Assembly: GCA_964570285.1 (NCBI GenBank)
Contig: CAZMXP010000025.1
Location: 1 to 64,000 of the forward strand
Direction: 5' to 3'
DNA from: CAZMXP01 sp964570285
GTDB lineage: Bacteria; Planctomycetota; PLA2
DNA: 64,000 nucleotides
The notes below the pieces were generated by a model that was not told the origin of the DNA, did no database searches, and worked only from the letters and a program-made list of their open reading frames with translations. Below, piece after piece: positions 8,286-19,000 of the stretch (position 1 is its first letter; every line of letters begins with the position of its first letter). The translations under genes and the position numbers were made by a program.

Positions 8286-10256
8286 ATGGCCGCACGCGTT
8301 TCCGGGATGTGTCGTCTTCTGGTCCTGCTCGCGCTGTTCGGCGCATGCAACGGCTCGAACCGTGCGGCAATTCCGCAGGGTCTCTCCACGACGACCGCGC
8401 AGGGATTTGTCGTGCAGGTCAATCCGGTGTTCCTGGTCCCGGATCTCGCCAGTGCGCCCGCGGGCGCGGTGCCGGTCGCCGGCGCCGAACTCAAGGTCTT
8501 CGACCTCCAGGGCGAACTCCTCGCCACGGCGACCGCCGACGCGACCGGAGCCTTCGTGATCCCCGACCTGCCCTCGGGGTTCCTCAGCATCGAGGCGCGC
8601 GTCAATCCGGGCTCGGTCGATCCCGATGTCACCGCCGAAGTGACCGGCTATCCGGGTGCGGTGATCGATGTCGGGGCCGCGCCGGCGATCTCGCGCGACC
8701 AGGCGATCCAGCTCGCGCAGGCGAACTGGGACGCGAGCATGTTCGTTACGGGCTCGCTGCAGCCGATCCGCGCGGGAACCACGGTACAGCCGACCGACAT
8801 CGACCCCATCCAGGATCCCGCCCGCGCCCGCACGCTCGCGTCCGACGAATGGCTCTTCTATGTCAATGTCGCGCCGGACTCCGCCTATGCGGGATTGTGC
8901 AAGTACGTGTTCGTCGATGCGGCGACGGGTGCCGTGTCCGTCATCGATGACGCCTCGTGGCCGCCGACGATCGGTGGCGTCATGCTGTGGGCGGTCGACC
9001 GGACCTACATCCGGTTCACCGGCATCGACCTCGAGGCCACGCCGCCCGACGGCAGGCCCGACAGCGCGACGCCCTCCCCCGAGGTCGTCCAGCTCCCCCC
9101 CGAACCCCCCCTGACCGACCCGGTCGAGGGGATCCCTCATCTCGACCTTCCCTCCCTCGCCGGGCACAACGTCGATCCGGCGAGCATCTTCACGATCACC
9201 TGGTGGGCCTCGCCGGAGCTCTACCGGTTCAACGACGTCGACCGCATGGAGTCGCTCTACAAGAGGGCGGGCATTCCCGATGCGAACCGCACGCTCGTGA
9301 TCTCCCATGTCGGGGGGGCCGCGGGGGGGCTGCCGCAGTACCTCGCCGACCTGGCCCAGCACAACGCCGCGATCGCGCAGCGGCTCCAGTCGGGGCTCCA
9401 CTCCACGCTGATCGTCTACATCTGCGACCACGGCAGCGGCAGCCAGTTCTGCGACGCGAAGGACCGGAGCGCCGAGAAGTACAACTACCGCTCGGCCAGC
9501 GAGCTGCAGCTGGAGACCACCTTGGCCTGCCGCGTGCGCGTGATCTTCGACTTCTGCTTCGCCGAGGGCGTCGGCCGGCCTCTCGCGGCGATCTTCGATG
9601 CGATCCCGCAGAAGGACCGCTTCGACTACGCGATCTACTGCGCGTGCAAGGACGACGAGTTCACCTACTCGATCCCGACATGGCTGAGCGGGGTGACGTT
9701 GACGGTCGTCGCGGACGGCGGGCGCTTCACGACCAACGTGCTCAAGTTCGCGCAGATCCAGAACGGCGACATCACGGGTCTCCAGGATCCGACGGGCACG
9801 AAGATCCGCGACGAGCTTTCGTCGCTCTTCGGCACGATCAGCCCGTTTGTCCCGAACCAGTTCTTCCACCCGGTCGTCTTCATCAAGCCCAACGAGCCCG
9901 ACCGCTGCAAGCAGGCCCCTCCGCCGCCGCCGCCCGCGCCGATCACGGCGACCCCTACGCCGATCAACTTCTCGCACACCGTCGGCGTCAGCCCCTGCCC
10001 CCAGAACATCGGCAGCGTGCTGCTGCGGAACACCTCCGGGACGAACATCGGGTGGTCCTTCTCGCCGGACAACCCCGCGATCGAGGCGGTACCCCCCGGC
10101 GGAACGCTTCCGATCGGCGGCACGACCACCGTCGGCCTCCGCTTCAACTGCGCCCAGGCGACGTCGTTCCAGACGATGGTCCACTTCATCGCCTCCGGCA
10201 ACGGCGTCTCCGGCGAGGCCGTCGTGGACGTGAACGCGACGATCTCGGGGCCGTGA
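8286..10256 (+). CDS. Caspase-like (clan CD) lipoprotein
   Basis: 656 residues from an ATG preceded by CAGGAGGG. A lipoprotein signal ends at Cys21 (LLALFGAC). Domains in order: a carboxypeptidase-regulatory/Spa-like beta-sandwich (about 35-110), a PepSY-like segment (about 130-220, ending YVFVDAATGAVSVID), a caspase-like domain (about 280-500) and, after a proline run, an Ig-like beta-sandwich (about 555-656). The dyad is His382 in VYICDHGSGSQFC and Cys424 in VIFDFCFAEG, matching the strand-HG and strand-C pattern of clan CD peptidases (C13/C14). The protein should be anchored at the cell envelope. Substrate unknown. An upstream in-frame start at 8235 would spoil the signal peptide. Confidence 0.75.
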   Translation: MAARVSGMCRLLVLLALFGACNGSNRAAIPQGLSTTTAQGFVVQVNPVFLVPDLASAPAGAVPVAGAELKVFDLQGELLATATADATGAFVIPDLPSGFLSIEARVNPGSVDPDVTAEVTGYPGAVIDVGAAPAISRDQAIQLAQANWDASMFVTGSLQPIRAGTTVQPTDIDPIQDPARARTLASDEWLFYVNVAPDSAYAGLCKYVFVDAATGAVSVIDDASWPPTIGGVMLWAVDRTYIRFTGIDLEATPPDGRPDSATPSPEVVQLPPEPPLTDPVEGIPHLDLPSLAGHNVDPASIFTITWWASPELYRFNDVDRMESLYKRAGIPDANRTLVISHVGGAAGGLPQYLADLAQHNAAIAQRLQSGLHSTLIVYICDHGSGSQFCDAKDRSAEKYNYRSASELQLETTLACRVRVIFDFCFAEGVGRPLAAIFDAIPQKDRFDYAIYCACKDDEFTYSIPTWLSGVTLTVVADGGRFTTNVLKFAQIQNGDITGLQDPTGTKIRDELSSLFGTISPFVPNQFFHPVVFIKPNEPDRCKQAPPPPPPAPITATPTPINFSHTVGVSPCPQNIGSVLLRNTSGTNIGWSFSPDNPAIEAVPPGGTLPIGGTTTVGLRFNCAQATSFQTMVHFIASGNGVSGEAVVDVNATISGP

Positions 10257-10271
10257 CCGGGCGCGCGGCCG

Positions 10272-12746
10272 ATGCGGGCGTTGCCGCCGCTGTTGCTCCT
10301 GCTGCTGCTCGCGCCCCGTCTCCGGGCGGATGACCTGGATGCCGCGGCGAGACTGCTCCGAAGCTCGAAGCCCGAGGACCTCGTCAAGGGGGCGCATCTC
10401 TGCCGCAAGCTCGGGCGCGGGGCCGCGAGGCTCGCCCCGGCGCTGGCGGGAAAGCTCGGCCACGCGAACGAGGACGTCCAGATGGCGGCAGACCGCGCCC
10501 TGCAAGCGATCGGGTGCGTCGCGTTCGACGCGTTGGTCCCCATCCTCACCCGCTCGGATGCCCATGTGCGCCTCCTCGCGGCGTCGCTGCTCGCGGGCTA
10601 CTCCGCCTCGATGGAACGTGTCGAGGCCCATGCGGTTCGCCTCGTCGCGGCCCTCCGGGACAACGACCTCCAGGTCCGGGCGAAGATCTCGCCCGTCTTC
10701 TTGAAGTTCTCGCCTGACGCGGCCCCGGCGCTCCTCGCCGCATTTCCTTCCGACGACGCGTCCGTCAGGGAGACCGCGGCGCGCGCGGTGGCGCGCCACT
10801 TCAGGCCGGGAGAGCTCGCCGAGCAGGCGAAGGCGGAGGATTGGGCGCGGCGCGACGCCGCGGCGCGCGCGTTGGGCTGGATCGGGGATCCAGAGGGCGC
10901 GGTCCCGCTCACGAGGCTGCTTGCCGATCCGCACGAGCAGGTGCGGATCTCGGCGGCGAGGTCGATCGGCAGGCTGCGCCCCGATCCGGCGCTCGTCCTC
11001 GGTCCGCTTCGGGCGGCCCTCGAGGATCCCGAGCCCCCCGTTCGCTTCGCCTGTGCCGACGCCCTCGCCGCGCTCGGGGAGGCGGCGAGGGACCTGTCCC
11101 GGGAGGATCTCGCAGCTGGCAATCCGGTGCGGCGCGGAGGTGCCGCCCGCGTGCTCGCCCGGCTCGGCGGGTCGGAGGAGGCGATTCGCGCCGCCCTCGC
11201 CGACCCGACCGCCGAGGTGCGCGCCGAAGTCGCCCGCGCCCTCGTGGCGAGCCCCTTCCCCGGACACGAGGTCGTCGCCGCGCTGCATGGCCTGCTGCGC
11301 GACGAGAGCGCTCGGGTGCGCGCGGGCGCCGCGCACGCCCTCAGCCTGCTCGAGTGTCACATGGCCGATGTCCTGCCCATCCTCCTTCAGCTTCCGGCGG
11401 ACGACGTGACGACCGAGGCGCTCGCGGTCCATGGCTGGAGGTCTGGCCCCGCGGTCCGGCGGCTGATCGACTCGCTGAAGGACGGCAGTCCTCGGCTGCG
11501 GCGCGCGGCGGTCAACACACTCGTCGCGATCCGGAGCGACCCCGCCCCCGACCTTGCGGGCGCATGGCGGACGCTCCTTGCGTTGCCCGACGATGTGCGG
11601 GCGGCGGCGCACTTGGCGAGAAAGTGGCTCGTGGCGCAGCAGACCGAAACGGGAGGCTGGAACTCGGCCGCGCACGGCGGGCTTCCCGCCTATGATGTCG
11701 GCGTCACGGCGCTGGCGCTGCTCGCGCTCCGGGCCGCGGGGCCCGAGGCGCCCGAGGCCGTCTCCCGCGCGCGTGCGTTCCTCGGATCCCGGCAGGACGA
11801 GAGCGGGTGGCTTGCCCCCCCGGTGCACAATCGCATCTGCCAGCACAGCATCGCCACATGGGCGCTCGCGGAGGCGCTGCTGCTCGCGCCGGACCGGACG
11901 CTGAGGGAAGTCGTGCGCAAGGCGGTCGGCGTGCTCGAGGCGTCCCGCAATCCCCACCTCGGCTGGCGCTACGAGCCGCGCGGCGGCGAGAACGACACGC
12001 ACGAGACCGTCTGGGCGCTCTGCGCGCTCCGCTTCGCCGCGCTGGCAAGTGTCTCAGTGGATCCGCAAGCGGCGGCGGGCGGCCTCTCATGGCTGGACAA
12101 GATGACCGATCCCGAATTCGGCCAGGTCGGCTACAACATGCCGGGTAGCGGCGTGGCCCGTCTCAGGGTTCCCGGTGCGCCGACAACGGAGGTTTACAAG
12201 GGCCGGGAGCAGCCCAGCTTCTTCGGCTTCCCGAGCTTCGAGACGGCGCCATCCCAGGCATTGACAGCGGCAGCCGTCTGGTGCTGCGCTCTGCTGCGCG
12301 AGCCGGACGCCGAGGGCATCCGAGCCAAGGGGCGGGGCCTTCTCATCGCGAAGATGCCTGACTGGGATCTGCCCGCCGGGAAGATCGACCTGTACTACTG
12401 GCACTGGGGTGCCCTCGCGCTCGCCGTCCCCGCGTCGGACGACGAGCGGACCTGGTGCGCGGACTTGCGAACCGCGCTGCTCTCGTCCCAGACCGCGAAC
12501 GGGTCTTGGGAACCCGTCGACGTGTGGGGATCCGTCGGCGGCCGCGTCTATTCGACGGCGATGGCCACCCTCGCGCTGCTCGGTGCGAGCCGCTATCCCG
12601 CGTCCGTCCACTCGGGGAGCGCTCCGCCGGCCGCGCCGGTGGCGGAGATCGATGGCGCCCTTGAAAAGGTCAAGCGTGACCTGGACCCCGCGGTCCGCTA
12701 CGCCGCCCAGCGCGCCCTCGCGGGGCTTGCCCCCTTCGAGGATTGA
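10272..12746 (+). CDS. Secreted HEAT-repeat / terpene-cyclase-like toroid protein
   Basis: 824 residues with a signal peptide (LPPLLLLLLLAPRLRADD). Residues about 25-430 are HEAT repeats (recurrent A-x-x-AL-x-x-IG and LADP/VR patterns). Residues about 450-790 form an alpha/alpha-toroid like the prenyltransferase/squalene-oxidase repeat, with recognisable repeats such as WLVAQQTETGGWNS, FLGSRQDESGWL and WEPVDVWGS. No catalytic DXDD motif was seen, so cyclase activity is not implied; such toroids in secreted bacterial proteins often bind proteins. A final HEAT unit (DLDPAVRYAAQRALAGL) closes the protein. It lies 15 bp after the caspase-like lipoprotein gene and is probably in the same transcript. 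Confidence 0.75.
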   Translation: MRALPPLLLLLLLAPRLRADDLDAAARLLRSSKPEDLVKGAHLCRKLGRGAARLAPALAGKLGHANEDVQMAADRALQAIGCVAFDALVPILTRSDAHVRLLAASLLAGYSASMERVEAHAVRLVAALRDNDLQVRAKISPVFLKFSPDAAPALLAAFPSDDASVRETAARAVARHFRPGELAEQAKAEDWARRDAAARALGWIGDPEGAVPLTRLLADPHEQVRISAARSIGRLRPDPALVLGPLRAALEDPEPPVRFACADALAALGEAARDLSREDLAAGNPVRRGGAARVLARLGGSEEAIRAALADPTAEVRAEVARALVASPFPGHEVVAALHGLLRDESARVRAGAAHALSLLECHMADVLPILLQLPADDVTTEALAVHGWRSGPAVRRLIDSLKDGSPRLRRAAVNTLVAIRSDPAPDLAGAWRTLLALPDDVRAAAHLARKWLVAQQTETGGWNSAAHGGLPAYDVGVTALALLALRAAGPEAPEAVSRARAFLGSRQDESGWLAPPVHNRICQHSIATWALAEALLLAPDRTLREVVRKAVGVLEASRNPHLGWRYEPRGGENDTHETVWALCALRFAALASVSVDPQAAAGGLSWLDKMTDPEFGQVGYNMPGSGVARLRVPGAPTTEVYKGREQPSFFGFPSFETAPSQALTAAAVWCCALLREPDAEGIRAKGRGLLIAKMPDWDLPAGKIDLYYWHWGALALAVPASDDERTWCADLRTALLSSQTANGSWEPVDVWGSVGGRVYSTAMATLALLGASRYPASVHSGSAPPAAPVAEIDGALEKVKRDLDPAVRYAAQRALAGLAPFED

Positions 12747-12767
12747 CGCAGGCGGCCGTGTGGTAGC

Positions 12768-13118
12768 ATGCCTGCGATGCGTGGCTGTGGGCTCCTCCTT
12801 GCGCTGGCGGCGTTGGCCGGCGTGCAGGTGCCCTGGCTGCGGTGCGCCAGCGATTGCCAGGACAAGATCGTGCCGGCGATCGTCGCGCACCAGTGCCACG
12901 ACCACGAGCACGGCGAGGCGCCCGTCGAGGAGCCTCGCCACGAGCGGGTCGAGTTCGCCGCGGTCAAGGCCGCGCCCGCGGCACCGACGCTGGATGTCGG
13001 CGCGGTCGTGCGGCCGCTGCTCCTGCCCGCGCCCCTCCCCCGCGCCCCCTCCCTGTCGCCGCTGGCGCCGGAGCATCCGCCGCGGGCGGGTCCGTCCACC
13101 GTCGTCCTCCTCCTGTGA
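12768..13118 (+). CDS. Small secreted Cys/His-containing protein ahead of efflux operon
   Basis: 116 residues: a signal peptide (GCGLLLALAALAGVQVPWLRC), then a short segment with DCQDKIVPAIVAHQCHDHEH rich in potential metal ligands, then a Pro/Ala-rich tail. No known family. ATG at 12768 and at 12777 are both possible starts. Its place directly before the RND efflux genes and its Cys/His content suggest a periplasmic metal-binding or sensing role, which is inference. Confidence 0.55.
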   Translation: MPAMRGCGLLLALAALAGVQVPWLRCASDCQDKIVPAIVAHQCHDHEHGEAPVEEPRHERVEFAAVKAAPAAPTLDVGAVVRPLLLPAPLPRAPSLSPLAPEHPPRAGPSTVVLLL

Positions 13119-13160
13119 TCGCGCGGCCTCTTGGTCGTCGCGAACCCACGGGAGGAGTCG

Positions 13161-14438
13161 ATGCAACAGTCCGATGTCCCGCGGCGCGCGGTCGCCCTGC
13201 TGCTCCTATGCGCATGCCAGAGCTACCGCGCCCAGCCGCTTGAACCGCAAGAGATCCTGAGAACGGTCGAGACCCGCCGCGCGCAGGCGCCGGCGGAGGG
13301 GCTCACGCTGCGCGCGTGCGAGGCGCTGCTGCGCGAGCGCAACCCGCGCGTCGCCGAGGCGCGGGCGGCGCTCGCGGTCGCGCAGGCGCAGGTCGCCGCG
13401 GGCACGCCGCTCGCGAATCCCGAACTCGACCTGTCGATCTTCGCGGGGCGCGCCGACGGCGTCGACGCGGCGGTGGGCTGGGCGGTCTCGCTCGCGGGCG
13501 CGCGCGGGCTTCTGCGCGACCGCAACGCGCTCGAGGCCGAGGTCGCGGCGCTCGACGCGGCCGCGGCCGAACGCGAGGAGTACCTCGCGATGCGGCGGGA
13601 GTACGCGGCGGTGGCGGTGGCGACCGCCCGCGCGCGGGCGAGCGAGTCCCTGCTGCAGTCGGCGCGGGCGCTCGTCGAGCTCTCGGACCGTCTCGTCGCG
13701 GGCGCGTCCGCGACCGCGCTCGACGCGCAGGAGGCGCGCATCGAGGCGCTGCGGGCAGAGGCGGCGCATCTCGCCGCCCTCGGGCAGGCCGAGGAGGCGC
13801 GGGCCCGGCTCGGCGCGCGCCTCGGGCTCGACGCGGCGCTCGTCCCCGCCTGCGCGCTCCCGGCCATCCCGGCGGAGGCCGCCGAAGTGCGCCTGATCGA
13901 GTCGCACACCGGCCTCGCCGCGCTGCGCGCGCGCTACGAACTCGCGGAGCAGGAACTCAGGCTCGAGATCGCGCGCCAGTACCCGGCGCTGAGGCTCGGT
14001 CCCGCCTACGAGCGCGAGGACGGCAGCAGCCGCTACGGCCTCGCGCTCGGCATCGAGCTGCCGGTCTTCGACCGGAACCAGGTCGCCATCGCCGCCGCCC
14101 GCGCGCGGCGCGAGTCCGTGCGCACGGGCTACGAGGCGGAGGTCGAGCGGCGGCTGGCCGCGATCGACGCCGCGCGCCGCCGCATCGCGTCGCGCGCCGC
14201 GCGCGAGCGGCTGCTTTCCGGGTCGATCGTGCCCGCCGCCGGCGAGGCGCTCGCGCAGGCGCGGCGCTCCCTCGAGGCGGGCTCGATCGACGCGATGCGC
14301 CTGCTGCTGCTCGTGCGCGCGTCGCGGGAGATCGAGCTCGAGTCGTCGGAGGCCGCCGCCGAGCTCGTCGAGGCCTGGTTCGATCTCGCGGAGGCCTGCG
14401 GCGCTCCCGTCGTTTCGTTCCCCGAGGAGGTTCCGTAG
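13161..14438 (+). CDS. TolC/CzcC-like outer-membrane efflux lipoprotein
   Basis: 425 residues from an ATG 3 nt after GGAGGAG. A lipobox (LLLLCAC) makes it a lipoprotein, like many CzcC/CusC/OprM-type channels. The rest is long Ala/Arg/Glu-rich helices with two related halves (about 60-235 and 255-420), as expected for the helical barrel of the outer membrane factor family, including LRLGPAYEREDGSSRYGLALGIELPVFDR in pieces matching the beta-strand hairpin region. It provides the outer-membrane exit duct of the tripartite efflux pump. The adaptor gene follows after 2 bp. Confidence 0.88.
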   Translation: MQQSDVPRRAVALLLLCACQSYRAQPLEPQEILRTVETRRAQAPAEGLTLRACEALLRERNPRVAEARAALAVAQAQVAAGTPLANPELDLSIFAGRADGVDAAVGWAVSLAGARGLLRDRNALEAEVAALDAAAAEREEYLAMRREYAAVAVATARARASESLLQSARALVELSDRLVAGASATALDAQEARIEALRAEAAHLAALGQAEEARARLGARLGLDAALVPACALPAIPAEAAEVRLIESHTGLAALRARYELAEQELRLEIARQYPALRLGPAYEREDGSSRYGLALGIELPVFDRNQVAIAAARARRESVRTGYEAEVERRLAAIDAARRRIASRAARERLLSGSIVPAAGEALAQARRSLEAGSIDAMRLLLLVRASREIELESSEAAAELVEAWFDLAEACGAPVVSFPEEVP

Positions 14439-14440
14439 TC

Positions 14441-16021
14441 ATGGGCCGGGAATTCGCGTCGATCGGCTTCGGCCTGCTGCTGGCGGGCATCGGTGTGCTC
14501 GGCGGCTACTATGCCGCGGTCCAAGGGAAGGGGTCCGGGGAACCGGCGGACGCCCACGCGGCGGAGGCGAAGGAGCTCTCCGCGCAGACGCTCGCCAACC
14601 TCGGCGTGCGCATCGGCGACGCCGCGCTGTCGGACTTCGTCTCCTCCCGCCGCGTCCAGGCCGAGGTCGTCGATCCGCCGCTGAACCGGCGCCCCGTCGG
14701 CGCGCCCCTCGGCGGCGTCGTGCAGGAGGTGAACGTGCGGCCGAACGCGACGGCCCGCGGCGGCGACGTGCTCGTCGTGCTGCTGCGCGACCCGATCGCG
14801 CGGCCGGAACTCGCGATCGTCGGGCCGCTGCTGAGCCCCGTCGGCGAGAACGTGCACGAGGCCGTCGCGACCTACCGCGCCGCGTCGAAGGACGTCGCCC
14901 TCACCGAGCGCGAACTCGCGCGGATCCTCGCGATCAACGAGGCGGGCGGCGCGATGCCGGTCGTGCCGAAGCAGCGCGAGATCGACCTCGCCTACGAGCT
15001 CGAACGCGCGCGGCTCAGGCTCGAGAACGCCCGCCACGAACTCGAGTGGCACGGCGTCTCCCCCGACGAGGCGGGGGCCGCCGGGGACCACGCCCACCGC
15101 ACCGGCCGCCTCTGGATCAGCGCGCTCGAACACGACGGCCTCTGGGGCGAGGCCGCCTCGCGGCTCTACGCCCTCCTCCCCGCGCCCCTCCACGAATCGC
15201 CCTGGACCGTCGCGCTGATCGGCGAGCTGATCGCCCGCGGGGTCGACCTCGCCGAGCTCACCGCCGCGGCCGGGACCGAGCCCGCGCTCGCGAACCGGTT
15301 CGCCGAGGCGGGCTCGCTGCTGCTCGAAGGGCAGTCGGTCGCGGCCGTGCGCGCGTTCGCGGCGCAGGGGGCGCTCGACCCGGTCGCGCGGCTCACGGTC
15401 CCCGACGGGGAGTGGGACGTCGCCTCGGTCGAGGTCCGCGTCGGGCAGCGCGTCGCGGCGGGGGAGACGATCGCGGTGCTGCACGACCCGCGCACGATGC
15501 ACCTGCGGCTCCGGCCCGTCGGCGACGAGATCGCGCTCGTGGCGGCGGCGGCCGCCGCGGGGACCGAGGTGGCGGCGACGCCGCTGATCGCGGGCACCGG
15601 GCCCCCGCTCGAGGGGCTCCGCATCGAGAGCCTGCCGACGATCGGCGGGACGGCGGCGTACGCGCCGTGCGCCAACTCGCTCGTCGCGTCGGCGAACGGC
15701 TTCCGGAGCTGGAACCTGCGCGAGGGGCTGCGCTACCTCGTCGCGCTGCCGAGCCGGCGGTTCGACGCGAGCTTCGTGGTTCCCGCGGGCGCGCTCGCCG
15801 ACGACGGCGCCGACCGCGTCGTCTTCCGCCGCGACGGCGCGACCTTCCTCGCGGTGCCGGTGCACGTGCTCTACGAGGACAGCGAGGTCGCGGTGATCGC
15901 CAACGACGGCGCGATCTTCCCGGGCGAGCCGATCGCGCTGAGCGGCGCGTTCGCGCTGGCGCTCGCGCTGCAGCTCGACAAGGGGTCGGCCGACCCGCAC
16001 GCGGGCCACAGCCACGGCTAG
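14441..16021 (+). CDS. RND efflux periplasmic adaptor (CzcB-like)
   Basis: 526 residues, start ATG at 14441 with GAGGAGG upstream. An N-terminal membrane anchor (SIGFGLLLAGIGVLGGYYAAV) is followed by the motif LSAQTLANLGVRIGDA and a barrel-sandwich hybrid half (GAPLGGVVQEVNV), a helical hairpin (about 140-210), and C-terminal beta domains. An insertion of about 150 residues (about 225-325) makes it longer than standard adaptors (about 400). The C-terminus carries a His-rich tail (DPHAGHSHG), common in heavy-metal adaptors. It links the CzcA-like pump to the CzcC-like channel. Confidence 0.85.
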   Translation: MGREFASIGFGLLLAGIGVLGGYYAAVQGKGSGEPADAHAAEAKELSAQTLANLGVRIGDAALSDFVSSRRVQAEVVDPPLNRRPVGAPLGGVVQEVNVRPNATARGGDVLVVLLRDPIARPELAIVGPLLSPVGENVHEAVATYRAASKDVALTERELARILAINEAGGAMPVVPKQREIDLAYELERARLRLENARHELEWHGVSPDEAGAAGDHAHRTGRLWISALEHDGLWGEAASRLYALLPAPLHESPWTVALIGELIARGVDLAELTAAAGTEPALANRFAEAGSLLLEGQSVAAVRAFAAQGALDPVARLTVPDGEWDVASVEVRVGQRVAAGETIAVLHDPRTMHLRLRPVGDEIALVAAAAAAGTEVAATPLIAGTGPPLEGLRIESLPTIGGTAAYAPCANSLVASANGFRSWNLREGLRYLVALPSRRFDASFVVPAGALADDGADRVVFRRDGATFLAVPVHVLYEDSEVAVIANDGAIFPGEPIALSGAFALALALQLDKGSADPHAGHSHG

Positions 16022-16024
16022 GCC

Positions 16025-19000
16025 ATGCTCGACAAGGTCATCCGCTTCTCCCTCGACCGGCGGCTGCTCGTCGCCGCGCTCAGCATCGTCGTCGCCGTCT
16101 ACGGCGCGGTCGTCTCGCTCGGCCTGCCGATCGACGTGCTGCCCGACCTGAACCGCCCGACCGTGACGGTGCTCACCGAGGCGCACGGCCTCACGCCGGA
16201 GGACGTCGAGCAGCTCGTGACGAGGCCGATCGAGCAGTCGGTCAACGGCGCGACCGGCGTCGAGCGCGTCCGCTCCGTCTCCGGCATGGGGCTCTCGATC
16301 GTCTTCGTCGAGTTCGGCTGGGAGACCGAGATCTACCGGAACCGGCAGCTCGTGCAGGAGCTGCTCGTCGCCGCGGGCCCGCGGCTGCCGCCCGGCGTCG
16401 AGCCGCACATGACGCCGATCAGCAGCATCATGGGGCAGATCCAGCTCGTCGGCGTGCGCAGCCGCGGCGGCACGATGGACCCGACCGAGATCCGCGCGAT
16501 CGTCGACCGCGACGTGAAGCTGCGGCTCGCGTCGCTGAAGGGCGTCGCGCAGATCGTCACGATCGGCGGCGCGCGGCGCGAACTCCAGGTGATCGTCGAC
16601 GCGGACAGGCTGAAGGCGCACGACGTGGGGCTCGGCGACGTCGCCGACGCGATCGCCGCGGCGAACATGAGCGGCAGCGGCGGCGTGATGCCCACCGGCG
16701 CGAAGGGGCCGCTCGTCACCGTGACCGGCCTCGCGCGCCGCACGCAGGACATCGAGCGGGCCGCGGTGGGCGGCGACGCCGCGCGGCCGGTGCGCATCTC
16801 CGATGTCGCCCGCGTCGAGTTCGGCCCCGCGGCGATGCGCACCGGCGACGCGGGCGTCGACGGGGGGCCCGGCGTCATCCTCGTCGTCTTCAAGCAGCCG
16901 GGCATCGACACCGTCGACCTCTCCGACCGCGTGGAGGAGGAGCTGCGCCAGCTCGCCCCGTCGCTGCCGGGCGACCTCGAGATCCTGCCGGCGATCTACC
17001 GGCAGGCGGACTTCATCCACCGCGCGATCGAGAACGTCGGCCATGCGGTGCGCGACGGCTCGCTGCTCGTCGTCGTCGTGCTCTTCCTCTTCCTGCTCAA
17101 CTTCCGCACGACGGTCATCACGCTGACGGCGATCCCGATGTCGATCGCGATGACGGCGATCTTCTTCCGCCTCTTCGGCATCAGCATCAACACGATGACG
17201 CTCGGCGGCCTCGCCGTCGCGGTCGGCTCGCTCGTCGACGACGCCATCGTCGACGTCGAGAACGTCTTCCGCCGCCTGCGCCAGGCCCCCCACGCCCCCC
17301 CCCTTCGCGTCGTCTACGAGGCGTCGCGCGAGGTCAGGAAGCCCATCGTCGTCGGCACGCTCGTCGTCGCCGCGGTCTACCTGCCGCTCTTCGCGCTCTC
17401 CGGCATGGAGGGCAAGCTCTTCGCGCCCATCGGCATCGCCTACATCGTCAGCATCCTCGCGTCGCTCGTCGTGTCGCTGACCCTGACGCCGGTGCTGTGC
17501 TACTGGCTGCTGCCGAAGGCGCGGCGCACCGCGCACGGGCAGGACGGCTGGGCGGTGCGCAGGCTCAAGGGCCTCGCCGACCGCTGCATCCGGCTGTCGC
17601 TCGACCATCCCGCGAGGATGAGCGCGCTGCTTGGGGCATTCGTGCTCGCGGGGATTGCCATACTGTTGCATCGCGGCAGCGAGTTCCTGCCGCCCTTCAA
17701 CGAGGGGAGCGCGCAGATCAACCTCGTGCTGCCGCCGGGCACGTCGCTGGACACGGCGGATGCGCACGGGAGGCGCCTCGACAGGGTCATTTCGGGGGTC
17801 GCGGGGGTTTCGGGTGTCGGGCGCCGCACCGGCCGCGCCGAGGGGGACGAGCACGCCGAGGGGGTCAACTTCACCGAGGCCATCGTCAGCTTCGACGCGG
17901 ACTCCGGGCGCTCGCGCGAGGAGACGCTGACGGAGATCCGCCGCCTGCTCGCGGAGGAGTTCCCCGGCGTCCCGGTGTCGGCGGAGCAGCCGCTCGCGCA
18001 CCTGCTGAGCCACCTGCTCTCCGGCGTCAACGCGCAGGTCGCGATCAAGATCTTCGGGCCCGACCTCGGCGTGCTGCGGCGCGTCGCGCAGCAGGTGCAG
18101 GGCGCCATCGCGCCGATCGAGGGCGTGGCCGACCTCATCGTCGAGGCGCAGGTGCTCGTCGAGAAGGTGGACATCCAGCCGCGCCGCGAGGCGCTCGCGC
18201 GGGTGGGGCTGACCGTGCGCGACGTCGCGGAGACCGTCGAACTCGCGATGGAGGGCGAGGAGATGAGCCGGCTGATCCTCGGGCAGGTCGCCTACCCGAT
18301 CATCCTCCGGCTCGAGGAGAAGGACCGGCGCGACCTCGTCGGGCTGCGCGGGCTCCTGCTGCGCACGCCGTCGGGCGGCCTGCTGCCGCTCGGCGAGGTG
18401 GCCGACGTGCGGATGGCCTACACGCCCAACAACATCAACCGCGAGAACGTCTCGCGGCGGATCGTCGTGCAGCACAACGTGCAGGGGAGGAGCCTCGGGG
18501 AGGTCGTGGGCGACGTCGAGCGCGCGATCGGGCCGCTGCGCGCGAAGCTGCCCGCGGGCTACAGCATCCGCATCAGCGGGCAGTTCGAGGCGCAGGCGGA
18601 GGCGTCGCGCATCATCGTCTGGCTCTCGATGCTCTCGCTCGTCGCGATGTTCCTGCTGATCTACGGCCACTTCCAGTCGGTGAACCTCGCCTTGCAGGCG
18701 CTCGCGAGCATCCCGATGGCGTTCGTCGGCGCGGTCTGCTTCATCGTCGCGACGGGGCAGACGCTGTCGATCGCGACGCTGGTCGGCCTGATCTCGCTGG
18801 GCGGCATCGCCGCGCGCAACACGATCCTGCTGATCGACCACTACCTGCACCTGCTGCGCGAGGAGGGGGAGGCCTTCTCGCGGGAGATGATCTTCCGCGC
18901 GGGCCGCGAGCGGATCGTGCCGGTCGTCATGACGGCGCTCTGCTCCGGCATCGCGCTGATGCCGCTCGTGCTGTCGCCGGGGGAGCCCGGCCGCGAGCTG

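Noticed and set aside
14129..18850. A very long minus-strand open frame (about 1570 codons) opposite the efflux genes
   Set aside because: It is antisense to clear TolC, adaptor and RND genes; its protein is Arg/Asp/Val-rich low-complexity, a known effect of GC-rich codons read on the other strand.
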